Below, piece after piece: positions 22,012 to 32,047 of a stretch of 64,000 nt of DNA (positions within the stretch are counted from its first letter, which is position 1; each line of letters starts with the position of its first letter). Made by a program: the position numbers and the translations under genes. The stretch is taken from assembly GCA_044224905.1 (NCBI GenBank), contig JBGAJN010000002.1, positions 310,001 through 374,000 of the forward strand, in the 5' to 3' direction. Source of the stretch: JBGAJN01 sp044224905. GTDB lineage: Bacteria > Verrucomicrobiota > Verrucomicrobiia > Limisphaerales > JBGAJN01. The notes beneath the pieces are model-generated. The model saw only the letters and a list, made by a program, of their open reading frames with translations. It was not told the DNA's origin and did no database searches.

Positions 22012-24726
22012 TCACGGCGCCGACACGCGCACGCGGTAAATCTTGTTGGTTGCACTGCCGGTGATGTCCGTCACGGTGTTCGTGAAATCAGTGAGGGAAT
22101 AGAACGGCGTGTTTCCGGGGACATTGAGAGGAAGCCACGGCGTCGCGGTGGCGTCGAGATTGGTTCGGAGTTGCACTTCGAACGCGCGATTGGCGATCTG
22201 CGGATAAATAATCTGCGCGTTGGTGCCGCTCATCCGAACGTCCACCTTCCAATGGTTGGTCGCCGAATTCGGATTGGTGCTTAGAAGGAATTCGGTCTGA
22301 TTCGACAAACCATCGCCGTCGGGGTCGGCAGTGCTCTGCGCGTTAGCGGAATTGGTGGAACCAAAGTTGGCGAGCTGCCATTGCGCAAAAGTTTGAAAGT
22401 TCGCGAGCGACGCGCTGCCGATCCAATCGGCAACGAGGTTCATGTTGTTGGTGTCGAGCAACGCAGTGGCAAGCGGCGGCATGCGGGAACCCGTGAAGCC
22501 GCCGAGCCGTTGGTAAATCATGGAGTTGGTCAGTGAGCCTGGAACAATAACGCGCGCACTCGGATTGCCTTGATCGTTGGCCAGCGGCCCGTTGACGAGC
22601 CCGGCGGTCGCAGTGGGAACGTGATAGCGCGCGTCCCACAGACCCAGAGCGAGTCCGCCGGGCTGATGGCAGTGGACGCAGTTCGCAGAAAGGAACGAAC
22701 GTGCGCGCCATTCGAGACTCGCGCTGGTGTCGCTCCAGTTCGCCAGCGCGGGCAACGTATAAAGGTTGCTCACGGTCGGACTGAGGTAGCCAGCGCGACC
22801 AAGGGCGCGGAGCTGGTTGTCCGGGAGCCCGCTGGCGTTGGCGAAATTGGTGTAGGTGTGGTTGCGGTTGAGTTGCGCCGTGTGAAAGCCGAGCGCAAAT
22901 CCTGCCGTGGAGTTGTGGCAAGTGAGACACTCGCTGCGGCTTGGATAGTGCCACACTTGCGTTCGCAACAAGCCGCCGGGATCGGTAATGACAAATGTTT
23001 CGTCCAGCCCGCCCTCGGCGACGAGCGTGGCGTTGGTTGCGCCACCCCAGCGATACGTGGCCCCGTAAACGCCGCCGGCATTGCGAACGATGAAGCGCGT
23101 CTCCAGCCGCGTGCTTTGCCCGCTCACGTAATTCGTGACGAGGTCGAAATGTTTAATCCACACCGTTCCGGTAGGGAACGACCAGTTGTTGGTGACGTTC
23201 CATGCGATCGCGAGGTTCGTGGCGGGCACGGAGAACCAGCGCGTCTTAATCGCGTTGTCGGACCAGAACGGCACGTTGATCGAATACGGAACAATCCCCG
23301 CGTGCGGTGTGAGCGTGGTGAAGTTGGTGAAGGCGCCGGTGTTCGCCAGCGTCGCAGGCAGCAGGGTGCCAGTCGGCGTGGAATTGTAAACGAGCCGGCG
23401 CACGACGTTCGTGCCGCTCGATCCGACGGTGCCGACGAGGACGTCGCCGTTGCGGGGATCGGAGCCGAATGCCGCAATGCCCGTGGCGTTGAGCAACTGT
23501 TGCATGTTGGTCATCGTAACGTAATTCGTGCCGTCCGGCGTGAGCGCCCACATGTAACCGCTGGAATAATCGCAGAAGATGTATTTGCCGTAGAGCGACG
23601 AAATGTTGTCGCCGCGGTAAATGAAACCGCCAGTGATCGAGTTGCCGGAGAGATTTGCCACGTCGCCTTGACCGGTATGCCGGTAGTAAGTAATCGGCGG
23701 GACGAAAGTAAAACCGCCGGGTGCTTGTGCGGATTTTGGACCGTCTTCAACGCCTTCGCGAAATGCCCATCCGTAGTTGCCGCCCTTGATTATGATGTTG
23801 ACCTCTTCGCGCGCGGTCGGGTTCACCCCGCCGACGTCGCCGCACCAGAGCTGGCCGGTCAGTTCGTCGAAGGAAAAACGCCACGGGTTGCGGAGGCCCA
23901 TCGCATAAAATTCCGTCCGCACCTGGCCGGTCGTGTTCGTGTCCGTCGCCGGTGGTCCCGCCACCCACGGATTGTCTGCGGGAACGAAGTAATTGGTCGC
24001 GCCTTTCAGCGCGGGGTGTGGATTGGGCGGCAAGTTTCCCGCTTTCATGTCCACGTCGATGCGGAGAATGCCGCTGAAGAAATCTTTGCGGATGGTCTGA
24101 CTATTGTTTTGCGCGTCGTTCTGATTGCCCTCGTCGCCAACCGAAATGTAGAGGTAACCATCCGGACCGAAGTGGAGGTCGCCGCCGTTGTGGTTGCCTT
24201 GTTGGTCGAATTGCGTGATCAACGGCAGCTCCGTGTTGGTGAGCGCAAGGTTGTTATCGCCCGCGGACATTTCGAAACGCGCGATGCGCTGATGTCGGCC
24301 GGTCCCTTGCGTGGTGGTGTTCGTCAGTGAGTAGAAGAGGTAAAAGAAACGGTTGCTCGCAAAGCCGGGGTGGAACGCGATCCCGAGCAACCCTTCCTCG
24401 CTCGCCTGCGGGTAAACGATCGTCGAGATGTCCATCACCACGGTGCGGTCTGGAGCCGAGAGGTTCGTGATCGCAACCACGCGCCCGGGACGCTCGAGGA
24501 TGAACAGGCGGTTGGTTTCCCCGGGCGGCGTCGCGAAGGCGATGGGGTTGGTGACAATGACCGAAGGAAAGGCGTTGGAGAGTGTGAAGCCGAACGTTTG
24601 TGGCTGCTGGGGAAAGGTGAGCGTGGTGTTTGCGAGCCGGTTACTGAGGCCGAACGGTTGCGCCTTGGCCAGTTGCGTTGCGCAAACAGCGCCGATGATC
24701 AACGTGAGGTAGAAGAAACGTTTCAT
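22012..24726 (-). CDS. Exported PQQ-type sugar dehydrogenase-like propeller fused to a two-heme cytochrome domain
   Basis: From the ATG at 24726 the product has 904 residues and starts with a signal peptide (MKRFFYLTLIIGAVCATQLAKA). Residues about 45-460 form a glucose/sorbosone dehydrogenase propeller: PDRTVVMDISTIVYPQASEE, GNHNGGDLHFGPDGYLYIS, YAMGLRNPWRFSFD. A second part follows, with heme motifs CLTCH (about 600) and CVHCH (about 684), and the MPPLAT segment as a possible distal Met ligand. The end holds a DPDGDGLSNQTEF calcium-binding-like motif and a short Verrucomicrobia-type beta domain. It probably passes electrons from a sugar oxidation site to its own hemes in the periplasm. The substrate is unknown. 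Confidence 0.9.
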   Translation of the reverse strand: MKRFFYLTLIIGAVCATQLAKAQPFGLSNRLANTTLTFPQQPQTFGFTLSNAFPSVIVTNPIAFATPPGETNRLFILERPGRVVAITNLSAPDRTVVMDISTIVYPQASEEGLLGIAFHPGFASNRFFYLFYSLTNTTTQGTGRHQRIARFEMSAGDNNLALTNTELPLITQFDQQGNHNGGDLHFGPDGYLYISVGDEGNQNDAQNNSQTIRKDFFSGILRIDVDMKAGNLPPNPHPALKGATNYFVPADNPWVAGPPATDTNTTGQVRTEFYAMGLRNPWRFSFDELTGQLWCGDVGGVNPTAREEVNIIIKGGNYGWAFREGVEDGPKSAQAPGGFTFVPPITYYRHTGQGDVANLSGNSITGGFIYRGDNISSLYGKYIFCDYSSGYMWALTPDGTNYVTMTNMQQLLNATGIAAFGSDPRNGDVLVGTVGSSGTNVVRRLVYNSTPTGTLLPATLANTGAFTNFTTLTPHAGIVPYSINVPFWSDNAIKTRWFSVPATNLAIAWNVTNNWSFPTGTVWIKHFDLVTNYVSGQSTRLETRFIVRNAGGVYGATYRWGGATNATLVAEGGLDETFVITDPGGLLRTQVWHYPSRSECLTCHNSTAGFALGFHTAQLNRNHTYTNFANASGLPDNQLRALGRAGYLSPTVSNLYTLPALANWSDTSASLEWRARSFLSANCVHCHQPGGLALGLWDARYHVPTATAGLVNGPLANDQGNPSARVIVPGSLTNSMIYQRLGGFTGSRMPPLATALLDTNNMNLVADWIGSASLANFQTFAQWQLANFGSTNSANAQSTADPDGDGLSNQTEFLLSTNPNSATNHWKVDVRMSGTNAQIIYPQIANRAFEVQLRTNLDATATPWLPLNVPGNTPFYSLTDFTNTVTDITGSATNKIYRVRVSAP

Positions 24727-24844
24727 GACGATCGGTAACGACACAGAATCCGTTGGGGAGTGTCGCACACCTTCGCCTTCCGCTCCACATTAAACACGGC
24801 GAGATTGGGATGATGCCGCGCTTTAGACCGACTGCGAACCGGGC

Positions 24845-25612
24845 TTAATCCAACTTAAACTCCGCTTGGTTTTGCAGGATGAACTCCTCCGCTTGCGGTA
24901 GCGATTCGGGCGTGCCGATGTCGAGGAAAGGCGCGCGTGCAGCATGGACTTGCAGCGCGGCGCCGCTGGCGATGAGTTTCGGAAACACGTCTTTCTCGAA
25001 GCTTAGTGGTCGTTGTGAAGGGAACTGCGTGAGCAGCGAGTGGTTGAAGAAATAAATTCCCGCGTTGATGACGCCGGCGCCGGGTTGTTTCTCGATGAAA
25101 CTTTGCAGTCGGCCGTTTGCGTCGGCTTTCACAGTGCCGTAACGCGAAGCATCGGTCATTTCCACGCCCACGATGACGCCTTGAGCGCGACCGCCGGCCA
25201 GCGGCGCCGCGGCGACGTTCAAATCGGCGAAAGCGATCGAGTCGCCATTCAGTACTAGCCAATTCGTCGGCTTTTCGGCGACGGCGTCAGCGGCGTTGAG
25301 AAATCCACCGGCGGTTCCGAGCGGCGTCGTTTCCGGAACGCAATCGACGCGGACACCGTGGACAGGTTGCGAGGCGAAGTGACTCGTGACGGAGTCAGCG
25401 AGATAGCCGGTCGAAAGCACAACGCGGCGGATGCCTTGGCGCGCGAGGTAACGAATCACCCATTCGACAAACGGGCGGCTGGCGACCGGTGCCATCGGCT
25501 TTGGCAGATCGCGCAGCAAATGCTTGATCCGCGTGCCGAAGCCGCCGGCGAGGATGACGGCGACGGTGTTGGCCAGAGGCGACGGTTGCAAGATATCGGA
25601 CGCGAGTGGCAA
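24845..25612 (-). CDS. Sugar-phosphate nucleotidyltransferase (HddC/RfbA-like)
   Basis: The 255-residue protein has the nucleotide-binding signature VAVILAGGFGTRIKHLLRDLPKPMAPV near its N-terminus, then FVEWVIRYLARQGIRRVVLSTGYL, a GTAGGFLNA loop and a WLVLNGDS metal-binding strand. This is closest in style to D-glycero-D-manno-heptose-1-phosphate guanylyltransferase and mannose-1-phosphate guanylyltransferase short forms. It would make an NDP-sugar for LPS or exopolysaccharide. It is 13 bases downstream of the SDR epimerase gene, so the two are surely co-transcribed. Confidence 0.88.
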   Translation of the reverse strand: MPLASDILQPSPLANTVAVILAGGFGTRIKHLLRDLPKPMAPVASRPFVEWVIRYLARQGIRRVVLSTGYLADSVTSHFASQPVHGVRVDCVPETTPLGTAGGFLNAADAVAEKPTNWLVLNGDSIAFADLNVAAAPLAGGRAQGVIVGVEMTDASRYGTVKADANGRLQSFIEKQPGAGVINAGIYFFNHSLLTQFPSQRPLSFEKDVFPKLIASGAALQVHAARAPFLDIGTPESLPQAEEFILQNQAEFKLD

Positions 25613-25625
25613 TGACGCCGCTCAC

Positions 25626-26558
25626 TTACACGTTCGAGTAAACGCTGTTCCGCAGGATCGTGTAACCCTTGATCAGTTCCACGATACCGCGATCCAAATT
25701 CCACTCGGGTTTGAACCCGGTGGCCGCGATGCGCGCGTTGCTCACGATGTAGTCGCGCTTGTCCGGGTCTTCGCCGATTGGTGCTTCGAGATACACGAAC
25801 TTCGGCAGGTGCTTTTGAATCACCGCGCAGAGTTCGAGTTTCGAAAGATTGGCTTCATCGAGTCCGACGTTGTAAGGCTTGCCCTTCATCTTTTCGAAGT
25901 TGGCGATGCCGTGCAGGAATGCGCGGGTGACGTCGCGGATGTGAATGTAATTGCGCTTGAAATGGCCCTCGAAAATCACGACCGCGCGATCGTGCACGGC
26001 GCGATAGACGAAATCATTCACCAGCAAATCGAGACGCATCCTCGGCGCCATACCGAACACGGTGGCGAGGCGGAAGCTGAGGGCGTTTTCGCGGGCGAGG
26101 ATCGCTTCCTCTGCCTTGACCTTCGTGACGCCGTAAGTCGAAAGCGGACGTAGCGGGGAATCTTCCGTGCAGTGAACGCCTTTTTCGCCGATGCCGTAGC
26201 CACTGTTGGTGACCGGCATGATCATCCATTGCTGTTTGCTCGCGAGCCGGCAAAGCATCTCGATGGCGTCCTGGTTGGTGGTCTGGGTGGCGATTTGATC
26301 GGTGTTGCAGATCGGCACGCCGACGAGCGCGGCTAGCGGAATGATGAGGTCGGCTTTGGCGACGAGCGGCTTCATCACGGATTCCTCGCGGCAATCGCCA
26401 CGCACTACTTTGAACGTATCGTATTGGCAGCAATCCAAGAGGCTGGCTTGACCGAAGTAAAAATTGTCGAGAACTGTGACTTCGTGGCCCTGCGCGAGCA
26501 ACGTGGGGACCATGATCGAACCGAGATAACCGGCGCCGCCAGTGATTAGAATTTTCAT
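25626..26558 (-). CDS. NAD-dependent epimerase/dehydratase (extended SDR)
   Basis: The 310-residue protein has the Rossmann motif ITGGAGYLGS at residues 5-14, an acidic loop (VLDNFYFGQ), the catalytic STYGVTK (Tyr-x3-Lys) around residues 145-152, and the downstream FKRNYIHIRDVTRAF typical of sugar-nucleotide epimerases. It acts on a nucleotide sugar, probably the product or precursor of the nucleotidyltransferase encoded just downstream. The exact reaction (4-epimerase, 4,6-dehydratase or decarboxylase) cannot be told. A 249-base gap separates it from the divergent YfhO-like gene. Confidence 0.9.
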   Translation of the reverse strand: MKILITGGAGYLGSIMVPTLLAQGHEVTVLDNFYFGQASLLDCCQYDTFKVVRGDCREESVMKPLVAKADLIIPLAALVGVPICNTDQIATQTTNQDAIEMLCRLASKQQWMIMPVTNSGYGIGEKGVHCTEDSPLRPLSTYGVTKVKAEEAILARENALSFRLATVFGMAPRMRLDLLVNDFVYRAVHDRAVVIFEGHFKRNYIHIRDVTRAFLHGIANFEKMKGKPYNVGLDEANLSKLELCAVIQKHLPKFVYLEAPIGEDPDKRDYIVSNARIAATGFKPEWNLDRGIVELIKGYTILRNSVYSNV

Positions 26559-26807
26559 AAACAGAGTGATCGATTGAGCCGCGACTGAACCGCCTTAAGC
26601 GAATCCAGACTGAAAATGACCGGGAGCATTTATCCCATGCCGCTCAAAAATAGAAGCCCGCATTTGCAGAAAATGGATTGGCGGGGCAGGAGGCGCGGTT
26701 AGGCGGGGGAACAAATATTGACTTCCGACTTTGCGAACTGTCGATATTCCTCCATGATCCGCGGCAATTCGTTTGGTTTTCTCGGTAATGCAAATTGAAC
26801 AGAACAC

Positions 26808-29459
26808 ATGGCACTGACTAACTCCAACCCGTCGGGTGGAAGCACCAATCGCGGCGGTTTCCTCGTCTTTCTCCTTTGCGCGCTGGGGATTCTCGCCTTT
26901 CTCTTTAGTCCGAGTTTCGACGCCGACAAAGCTCACTTTGCCAACGATGCCCCTATGGGCGTTTTGAAATCGGCGGCGATTTCTTTTCCCGGCGCCTTCA
27001 GTGGGATGTGGTTGGATCTCGCTTGGCTGGGGTTGGGCGCTGAGTCGGCCGTTGTGAATCTGAGTTCGGTGTTGCTGTGGTGGTTGGGGCCGGTCGGTCA
27101 CGCAAAATTCCTGGTGCCCGTTGTCTGTCTGGTGCTGGGATCGTGCGCGTGGGTGTTTTTCAAGCAGGCCGGTTTCTCCCGTTGGGTTTGTATTTTGGGG
27201 GGCATTGCCGCGATGCTGAACATGAATTACCTGTCCAACGCTTGTTGGGGTTTGGGCATCCGACCGCTTACGCTTGCCGCGGTCTTTTTGGCGCTCGCCG
27301 CGCTGGTTTCCCCCGCGATCAAACGCACTTGGCAGCGCGCGGTGCTTGCCGGTTTCTGTATCGGATTGGCCGTGGCAGAAGGATTCGATGTGGGGGCAAT
27401 TTTTAGTCTGTACGTCGCCGCCTTCGCCTTGTTTTTGTATTTGATTCGCGAGGGCTGTGGCGTGGGCGTGCGCGCGGCGAAGGGAGTGGGCTTCGCGTTG
27501 GCGCTGGCGGTGTGCGCTGGTGTGTTAGCGTTTCAACCTGTGTCCATTGTGCTCAAGACGTCCATTTTTGGAATCACCAACATGGATGGACAAAAGAAGC
27601 AGTCAGACAGTGACGAGCAACGTTGGGATTGGGCAACGCAATGGAGTATCTCCAAGGCGGAAGCACTCCGGGTTTTGGTGCCTGGCCTCTTCGGCTACCG
27701 GCTCGATACGGCCAACGGAGGCAATTACTGGGGGCGTGTCGGCCAGCAGCCTGGATGGGAGGAACATCATCAAGGTTTCCCGCGCCACAACGGATCCGGC
27801 GAATATGCCGGTGTGCTGGTGGTGCTGCTTGCTCTGTGGTCGCTCGTGCAATCTTTCCGAGAACGCAAGAGCGTATTTGATGCTCGAGAGCGGAAGATCA
27901 TCTGGTTCTGGGGTGTGATGGCGTTCATTTCGCTGCTCTTTGCGTTTGGTAGATTCGCCCCGTTTTACCGGATTATTTATTCGCTCCCATATTTCAACAC
28001 GATCCGCAATCCGATGAAATTCATGCACCCACTGCACATGGTGCTGATGATTCTCTTCGCCTATGGATTGCAGGGAATGAGCCGCCTGTATCTTGATCGT
28101 TCATTGGCGTACGCGGGCTCACTCTCCGGACAACTCAAACAGTGGTGGGCTAATCTGGCTGGCTTTGACAAGAAATGGGCACTCGGTTCTTTTGCTGCCA
28201 TAGGCGCCAGTTTTTTGGCGTGGTTGGTATACGCCGCGGCCAAGCCGGCATTGGTGGCGAGAATCCAGCGCGCTGGTTTTGGCGACAACGAAATGGCTCA
28301 AGCCATTGCGAAGTTCAGCATCGGCGAAGTTGGCTGGTTCATCTTGTTCCTCGTGATTTCCGTCGCGTTGGTGTCTTGCGTGATGAGCGGAATGTTTTCC
28401 GGTTCGCGCTCGAAGTGGGCTGGTCTTCTTCTCGGCGCTGTGCTGGTTGCCGATCTTTGCCGGGCTAACGCCTACTGGATCGTCTATTACAATTACAAAG
28501 ATAAATACGCCAGCAACCCGGTGGTGGATTTCTTGGCCGATAAATCGAACGAACACCGTGTCACTGTATTGCCGTTTAATTTTGGCCCCGCCTTTCAAAA
28601 CTTTCAGCAATACTACCATGTTGAGTGGGCGCAGCATCATTTTCAATTCTACAACATCCAGTCGATCGACATAGTGCAGATGCCGCGCGAACCTTTGGAT
28701 TATGGCGCCTATCGCGGCATGCGAGGTGGGGCGTTTTCGCAAACTAATGTCGCCGTGCAGACCCGTTATTGGGAATTGACCAACACGAAGTATCTTTTCG
28801 GCCCCGCCGGCGTGGTAGATTCGCTCAATCAACAATTCGATCCTGTCAAACGCCGCTTCAAAAACGTAATGCTCTTTACGCTCGTGCCGAAGGCTGACAG
28901 CACTGTGGCGACTGCTGAGGTCAATAAAACCGGCCCGTTCGCGCTAATTGAATTTACGGGCGCTTTGCCTCGTGCGGGGCTGTATGCGAACTGGGAAGTC
29001 AGCAATGATGATCAGGCTACACTAAAGAAACTCCCGGACCCGGCATTCAACCCACACGAAACCGTTCTTGTCTCCGGAGGTCCCGGGTTGACGCTAACCA
29101 ATGCGCCCGCGGACACCAAAGGAAAGAACGCCGGGACCGTGGAGTTCACCAGCTACGCGCCCAAAAAGATGTCACTAAAGGCGAAAGTAGAGCGACCGGC
29201 CGTGCTAATGTTGAACGACAAGCATGATGCGAACTGGAAGGTATTCGTGGATGGTCACGTACAACCCATGCTCCGTTGCAACTTTATCATGCGCGGCGTG
29301 CAGTTGGCGCCGGGCGAACACACTGTGGAGTTCCGTTTTTTGCCAGAGAGTCAATCGCTATATGTAACGCTCGCGGCAATTGTTTTTGGTTTCGGCCTGC
29401 TCGCCTTCGTGGTGACCACGGGGCGCGCGAGCGAGTCGGCTCCGGCAGACAAAAAGTAA
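26808..29459 (+). CDS. YfhO-like polytopic membrane protein
   Basis: The 883-residue protein has about twelve hydrophobic helices within residues 20-590, starting FLVFLLCALGILAFLF, and a final helix at about 855-875. Between these lies a soluble part (about 590-850) containing YHVEWAQHHFQFYNIQSID and a beta-rich C-terminal section. This matches the Bacterial membrane protein YfhO family (GT-C-like fold), proposed to glycosylate cell-surface polymers. Its neighbours to the left make a nucleotide sugar, which fits an envelope role. Catalytic acidic residues in the first loop were not confirmed. Confidence 0.8.
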   Translation: MALTNSNPSGGSTNRGGFLVFLLCALGILAFLFSPSFDADKAHFANDAPMGVLKSAAISFPGAFSGMWLDLAWLGLGAESAVVNLSSVLLWWLGPVGHAKFLVPVVCLVLGSCAWVFFKQAGFSRWVCILGGIAAMLNMNYLSNACWGLGIRPLTLAAVFLALAALVSPAIKRTWQRAVLAGFCIGLAVAEGFDVGAIFSLYVAAFALFLYLIREGCGVGVRAAKGVGFALALAVCAGVLAFQPVSIVLKTSIFGITNMDGQKKQSDSDEQRWDWATQWSISKAEALRVLVPGLFGYRLDTANGGNYWGRVGQQPGWEEHHQGFPRHNGSGEYAGVLVVLLALWSLVQSFRERKSVFDARERKIIWFWGVMAFISLLFAFGRFAPFYRIIYSLPYFNTIRNPMKFMHPLHMVLMILFAYGLQGMSRLYLDRSLAYAGSLSGQLKQWWANLAGFDKKWALGSFAAIGASFLAWLVYAAAKPALVARIQRAGFGDNEMAQAIAKFSIGEVGWFILFLVISVALVSCVMSGMFSGSRSKWAGLLLGAVLVADLCRANAYWIVYYNYKDKYASNPVVDFLADKSNEHRVTVLPFNFGPAFQNFQQYYHVEWAQHHFQFYNIQSIDIVQMPREPLDYGAYRGMRGGAFSQTNVAVQTRYWELTNTKYLFGPAGVVDSLNQQFDPVKRRFKNVMLFTLVPKADSTVATAEVNKTGPFALIEFTGALPRAGLYANWEVSNDDQATLKKLPDPAFNPHETVLVSGGPGLTLTNAPADTKGKNAGTVEFTSYAPKKMSLKAKVERPAVLMLNDKHDANWKVFVDGHVQPMLRCNFIMRGVQLAPGEHTVEFRFLPESQSLYVTLAAIVFGFGLLAFVVTTGRASESAPADKK

Positions 29460-29568
29460 CCGGTCCGGATCGGTGCGGAGCCGATGGCTCCGAACGCTCC
29501 TTGTCCGAGTGGGCTCGCCGTTCAGTTTTACACTTTGAACTTCCGCGTTCCTGCCGGATAGTGCCGCT

Positions 29569-30486
29569 GTGAAATTGACGGTCACCCAACTTACCGACCA
29601 ACTGCTGGCTTCGTATGCGCGTGTCGGCGGCATCAACTACCTCGATGGGAAAAATCTCCCGTCCAAGAACGCCATCACCCAGATCGCCGTCGATCTCCTG
29701 AGACTGCTCTTTCCCGGCTTCTTCGATGAGAAGGTGATTCACTCGTCGGAGTTGAAAGTCGAGACGGCCACGCTCATGGATTCGGTGCTCGAGCGGTTGG
29801 AGGATGAAATCTACAAGTCGCTCGAATACCAGCCACCGGATGGGCTTGCGAAAAAGGATTTCCGCGGCGCGGCGCATGAGCTGACGCTCGAATTTCTCAG
29901 CCAGCTTCCGCGCGTGCGGGAGTTGCTACAGACCGATGCGGAAGCGGCGTTCAATGGTGATCCTGCGGCGCTCAGCAAAGAGGAAGTCATCGTTGCGTAT
30001 CCGTTCATCGAAGCCATCGCCGTGCAGCGGTTCGCACACTTGCTCTACCGGAAACAGATCGCGCTCATTCCGCGCATAATGTCCGAGTGGGCGCACGGAC
30101 GCACCGGCATGGATCTGCACGCGGGCGCGCAGATCGGCTCGCACTTTTTCGTTGATCACTGCACCGGCACCGTGGTGGGTGAAACGTGCGTCATTGGCAA
30201 TCACGTGAAGATGTATCACAGCGTGACGCTGGGGGCGAAAAGCACCTCTGGCGGGCAACAGCTGAAAGGGAAGAAACGCCACCCGACGATCGAGGACCGC
30301 GTGACGATTTATCCCGGCGCCACAATCCTTGGCGGCGAGACCGTCATCGGCGCAGGCAGCACCATTGGTGGCAACGTGTTCATCATGGAAAGCGTCGCCC
30401 CCAATTCGCTCGTAATCTACGACGGTCTCGACATGCGCGTGATGAACAAGGCGGACCGGCAGGCTGTGGTGGATTTTTCGATCTGA
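29569..30486 (+). CDS. cysE: Serine O-acetyltransferase (long form)
   Basis: The 305-residue protein starts at a GTG and has a helical N-terminal domain (residues 1-150) and a left-handed beta-helix with the hexapeptide pattern: GMDLHAGAQIGSHFFVDHC, GTVVGETCVIGNHVKMYHSV, HPTIEDRVTIYPGA and TVIGAGSTIGGNVFI. The DHC and GxGxxxxNxV-like loops agree with acetyl-CoA:serine acetyltransferases, the first step of cysteine synthesis. The N-terminal part is longer than in Escherichia coli CysE and resembles the EpsC-type or plant-like forms. No cysK is adjacent. Confidence 0.92.
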   Translation: MKLTVTQLTDQLLASYARVGGINYLDGKNLPSKNAITQIAVDLLRLLFPGFFDEKVIHSSELKVETATLMDSVLERLEDEIYKSLEYQPPDGLAKKDFRGAAHELTLEFLSQLPRVRELLQTDAEAAFNGDPAALSKEEVIVAYPFIEAIAVQRFAHLLYRKQIALIPRIMSEWAHGRTGMDLHAGAQIGSHFFVDHCTGTVVGETCVIGNHVKMYHSVTLGAKSTSGGQQLKGKKRHPTIEDRVTIYPGATILGGETVIGAGSTIGGNVFIMESVAPNSLVIYDGLDMRVMNKADRQAVVDFSI

Positions 30487-30562
30487 TTCGCGAGCGTCGC
30501 GTGATGTTGCTGTCGTTTCGGGATTTGACCAATCGCTGATCTCGCGGAAAAATTTTCTCAAC

Positions 30563-31429
30563 ATGGAATCCGCCCAACCGCCGCCGCCGGAACCACCAAT
30601 TCCACCGTTGCGTCCGCAGACGCCGCCTGACATTCAGCTGCGCGCGCCGGCGCCGACTTTCTGGCAACGCGTGAAGAAATTCGTCATGCCCGTCCTGGCC
30701 GTGTTGTTGTTTGCGGGCAAGCTGCTGGCGAAGCTCAAGTTCCTCGTCGTTCCGATCATCAAGTTTTTCCCGATCCTGCTAAAGACGGGCGGTACGATGT
30801 TTCTCTCAATCTGGGTTTATGCGATGGCGTGGGGTTGGTGGTATGCGCTGGGATTTGTGCTGTTGATCTTCGTGCACGAATGCGGACATCTGCTCGCTGC
30901 GCGGCGACTCGGATTGAAAGTGGGCGCACCGGTTTTCATTCCGTTCATGGGCGCTATCATCGCGCTCAAGGACCAGCCGCCGAACGCTTGGGTTGAGGCC
31001 CAAGTCGGAATTGGCGGACCGTTGTTGGGCGCGGCGGGTGCCGTGGTTTGCGAAGCGTTATTTCTCGCTACGGGCAATCCGCTGTTCCGCGCGCTGGCTT
31101 ACACGGGCTTTTTTCTGAACCTCTTCAATCTTGCGCCAATCGGATTTCTCGACGGCGGCCGAATTGTGACCGCGCTATCGCCATGGCTGTGGCTCGCGGG
31201 TTTGGTAGTCGTCGGAGCGATGTTGATCGATCACCTGAACTTCATCCTCGTCCTGATTCTCGTGATGTCGCTGCCTCGACTTTTTTTCCTGTTCCGAAAA
31301 AAGACTGACGCGGAAAAGCGCTACTTCGAGGTGACGCCAGCGCAACGGGCGTCGATGGCGGTGCTGTATTTCGGCTTGGTCGCCGCGCTCGTGGCGGGAA
31401 TGAAACTCTCCCACATCCAGCCTGAGTAA
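30563..31429 (+). CDS. Site-2 protease family membrane metalloprotease (M50)
   Basis: The 288-residue protein begins with a Pro-rich cytoplasmic stretch (residues 1-30). Helices follow, and the zinc motif HECGH at about residue 105 lies inside a membrane segment. The second signature FNLAPIGFLDGG (about 186-197) supplies the third zinc ligand. These two motifs define intramembrane S2P-like proteases, which cleave transmembrane anchors in signalling. No PDZ domain is visible, so it belongs to the compact, RseP-unlike group. The substrate is unknown. Confidence 0.9.
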   Translation: MESAQPPPPEPPIPPLRPQTPPDIQLRAPAPTFWQRVKKFVMPVLAVLLFAGKLLAKLKFLVVPIIKFFPILLKTGGTMFLSIWVYAMAWGWWYALGFVLLIFVHECGHLLAARRLGLKVGAPVFIPFMGAIIALKDQPPNAWVEAQVGIGGPLLGAAGAVVCEALFLATGNPLFRALAYTGFFLNLFNLAPIGFLDGGRIVTALSPWLWLAGLVVVGAMLIDHLNFILVLILVMSLPRLFFLFRKKTDAEKRYFEVTPAQRASMAVLYFGLVAALVAGMKLSHIQPE

Positions 31430-31435
31430 CGCCGG

Positions 31436-32035
31436 TCACTCCGTGCGCTTGCGCTTCGGTTTGAACAATTCCAACTGCGGCTCCTTGAAGAAATCGTAGT
31501 TCTTCAGCACCCGGATGATCTGCAGCAGATCGGACTTCTGGTAATTGCGGTTCGTCTCCACGCGCGCGATCAACTCCGCGAGAATCGTGTGGAACGGAAT
31601 CACCGCCGTGATGCCTTTCGCGCGCAGCATCTCGATGCTTTGCAGACGCGCCTCACCATTTTGCGGCAGCGCCGGCACCACGAGGATCTTCGTCAGCGTG
31701 CCGTCGTCGCCGCCGAGCGCCTTCGCGGCGTGCTTGAAGGAATCCGGTTCGAGGAAGCGAAAAATCTCCGGCGCATTCGCTAGCACGGCGGGGCTGAACG
31801 TTTCCGTGTGCCAACCTTTCACCACGACGACGGCGCGTTGCAGCCGCGGCAAGTCTTCGGCACCGAGCACGAACGGCAGCGGATTGTCGAGCGGCGCGGG
31901 CGTGGGATTGAGAACGAAGAAATCAATCTCCTCGTCGTCGCGTTTGCTGGGCGCGATGTATTTCCGGTGTTGCCGGACAAGGAATCCGTTCAGTTCGAAA
32001 TACTCGCGGACGATGGTTTCGCTGACGGCAGACAT
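31436..32035 (-). CDS. Hypothetical protein, 199 residues, next to aroB
   Basis: No family is recognised with certainty. The sequence starts MSAVSETIVREYFELNGFLV, followed by DDEEIDFFVLNP, which is reminiscent of a nuclease-like or restriction-endonuclease-like fold start, but the catalytic PD-(D/E)xK is not convincing. The middle holds VVVVKGWHTETFSPAVLANAP and the C-terminus is basic (FKPKRKRTE). It lies 12 bases after aroB on the same strand, so it is co-transcribed. Clean length, codon use and tight spacing support a real, conserved gene. Confidence 0.75.
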   Translation of the reverse strand: MSAVSETIVREYFELNGFLVRQHRKYIAPSKRDDEEIDFFVLNPTPAPLDNPLPFVLGAEDLPRLQRAVVVVKGWHTETFSPAVLANAPEIFRFLEPDSFKHAAKALGGDDGTLTKILVVPALPQNGEARLQSIEMLRAKGITAVIPFHTILAELIARVETNRNYQKSDLLQIIRVLKNYDFFKEPQLELFKPKRKRTE

Positions 32036-32047
32036 GACAATTACGGT

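Noticed and set aside
22570..24330. 586-residue plus-strand frame opposite the sugar-dehydrogenase gene
   Set aside because: It is an antisense shadow; the minus strand has signal peptide, propeller and heme motifs.
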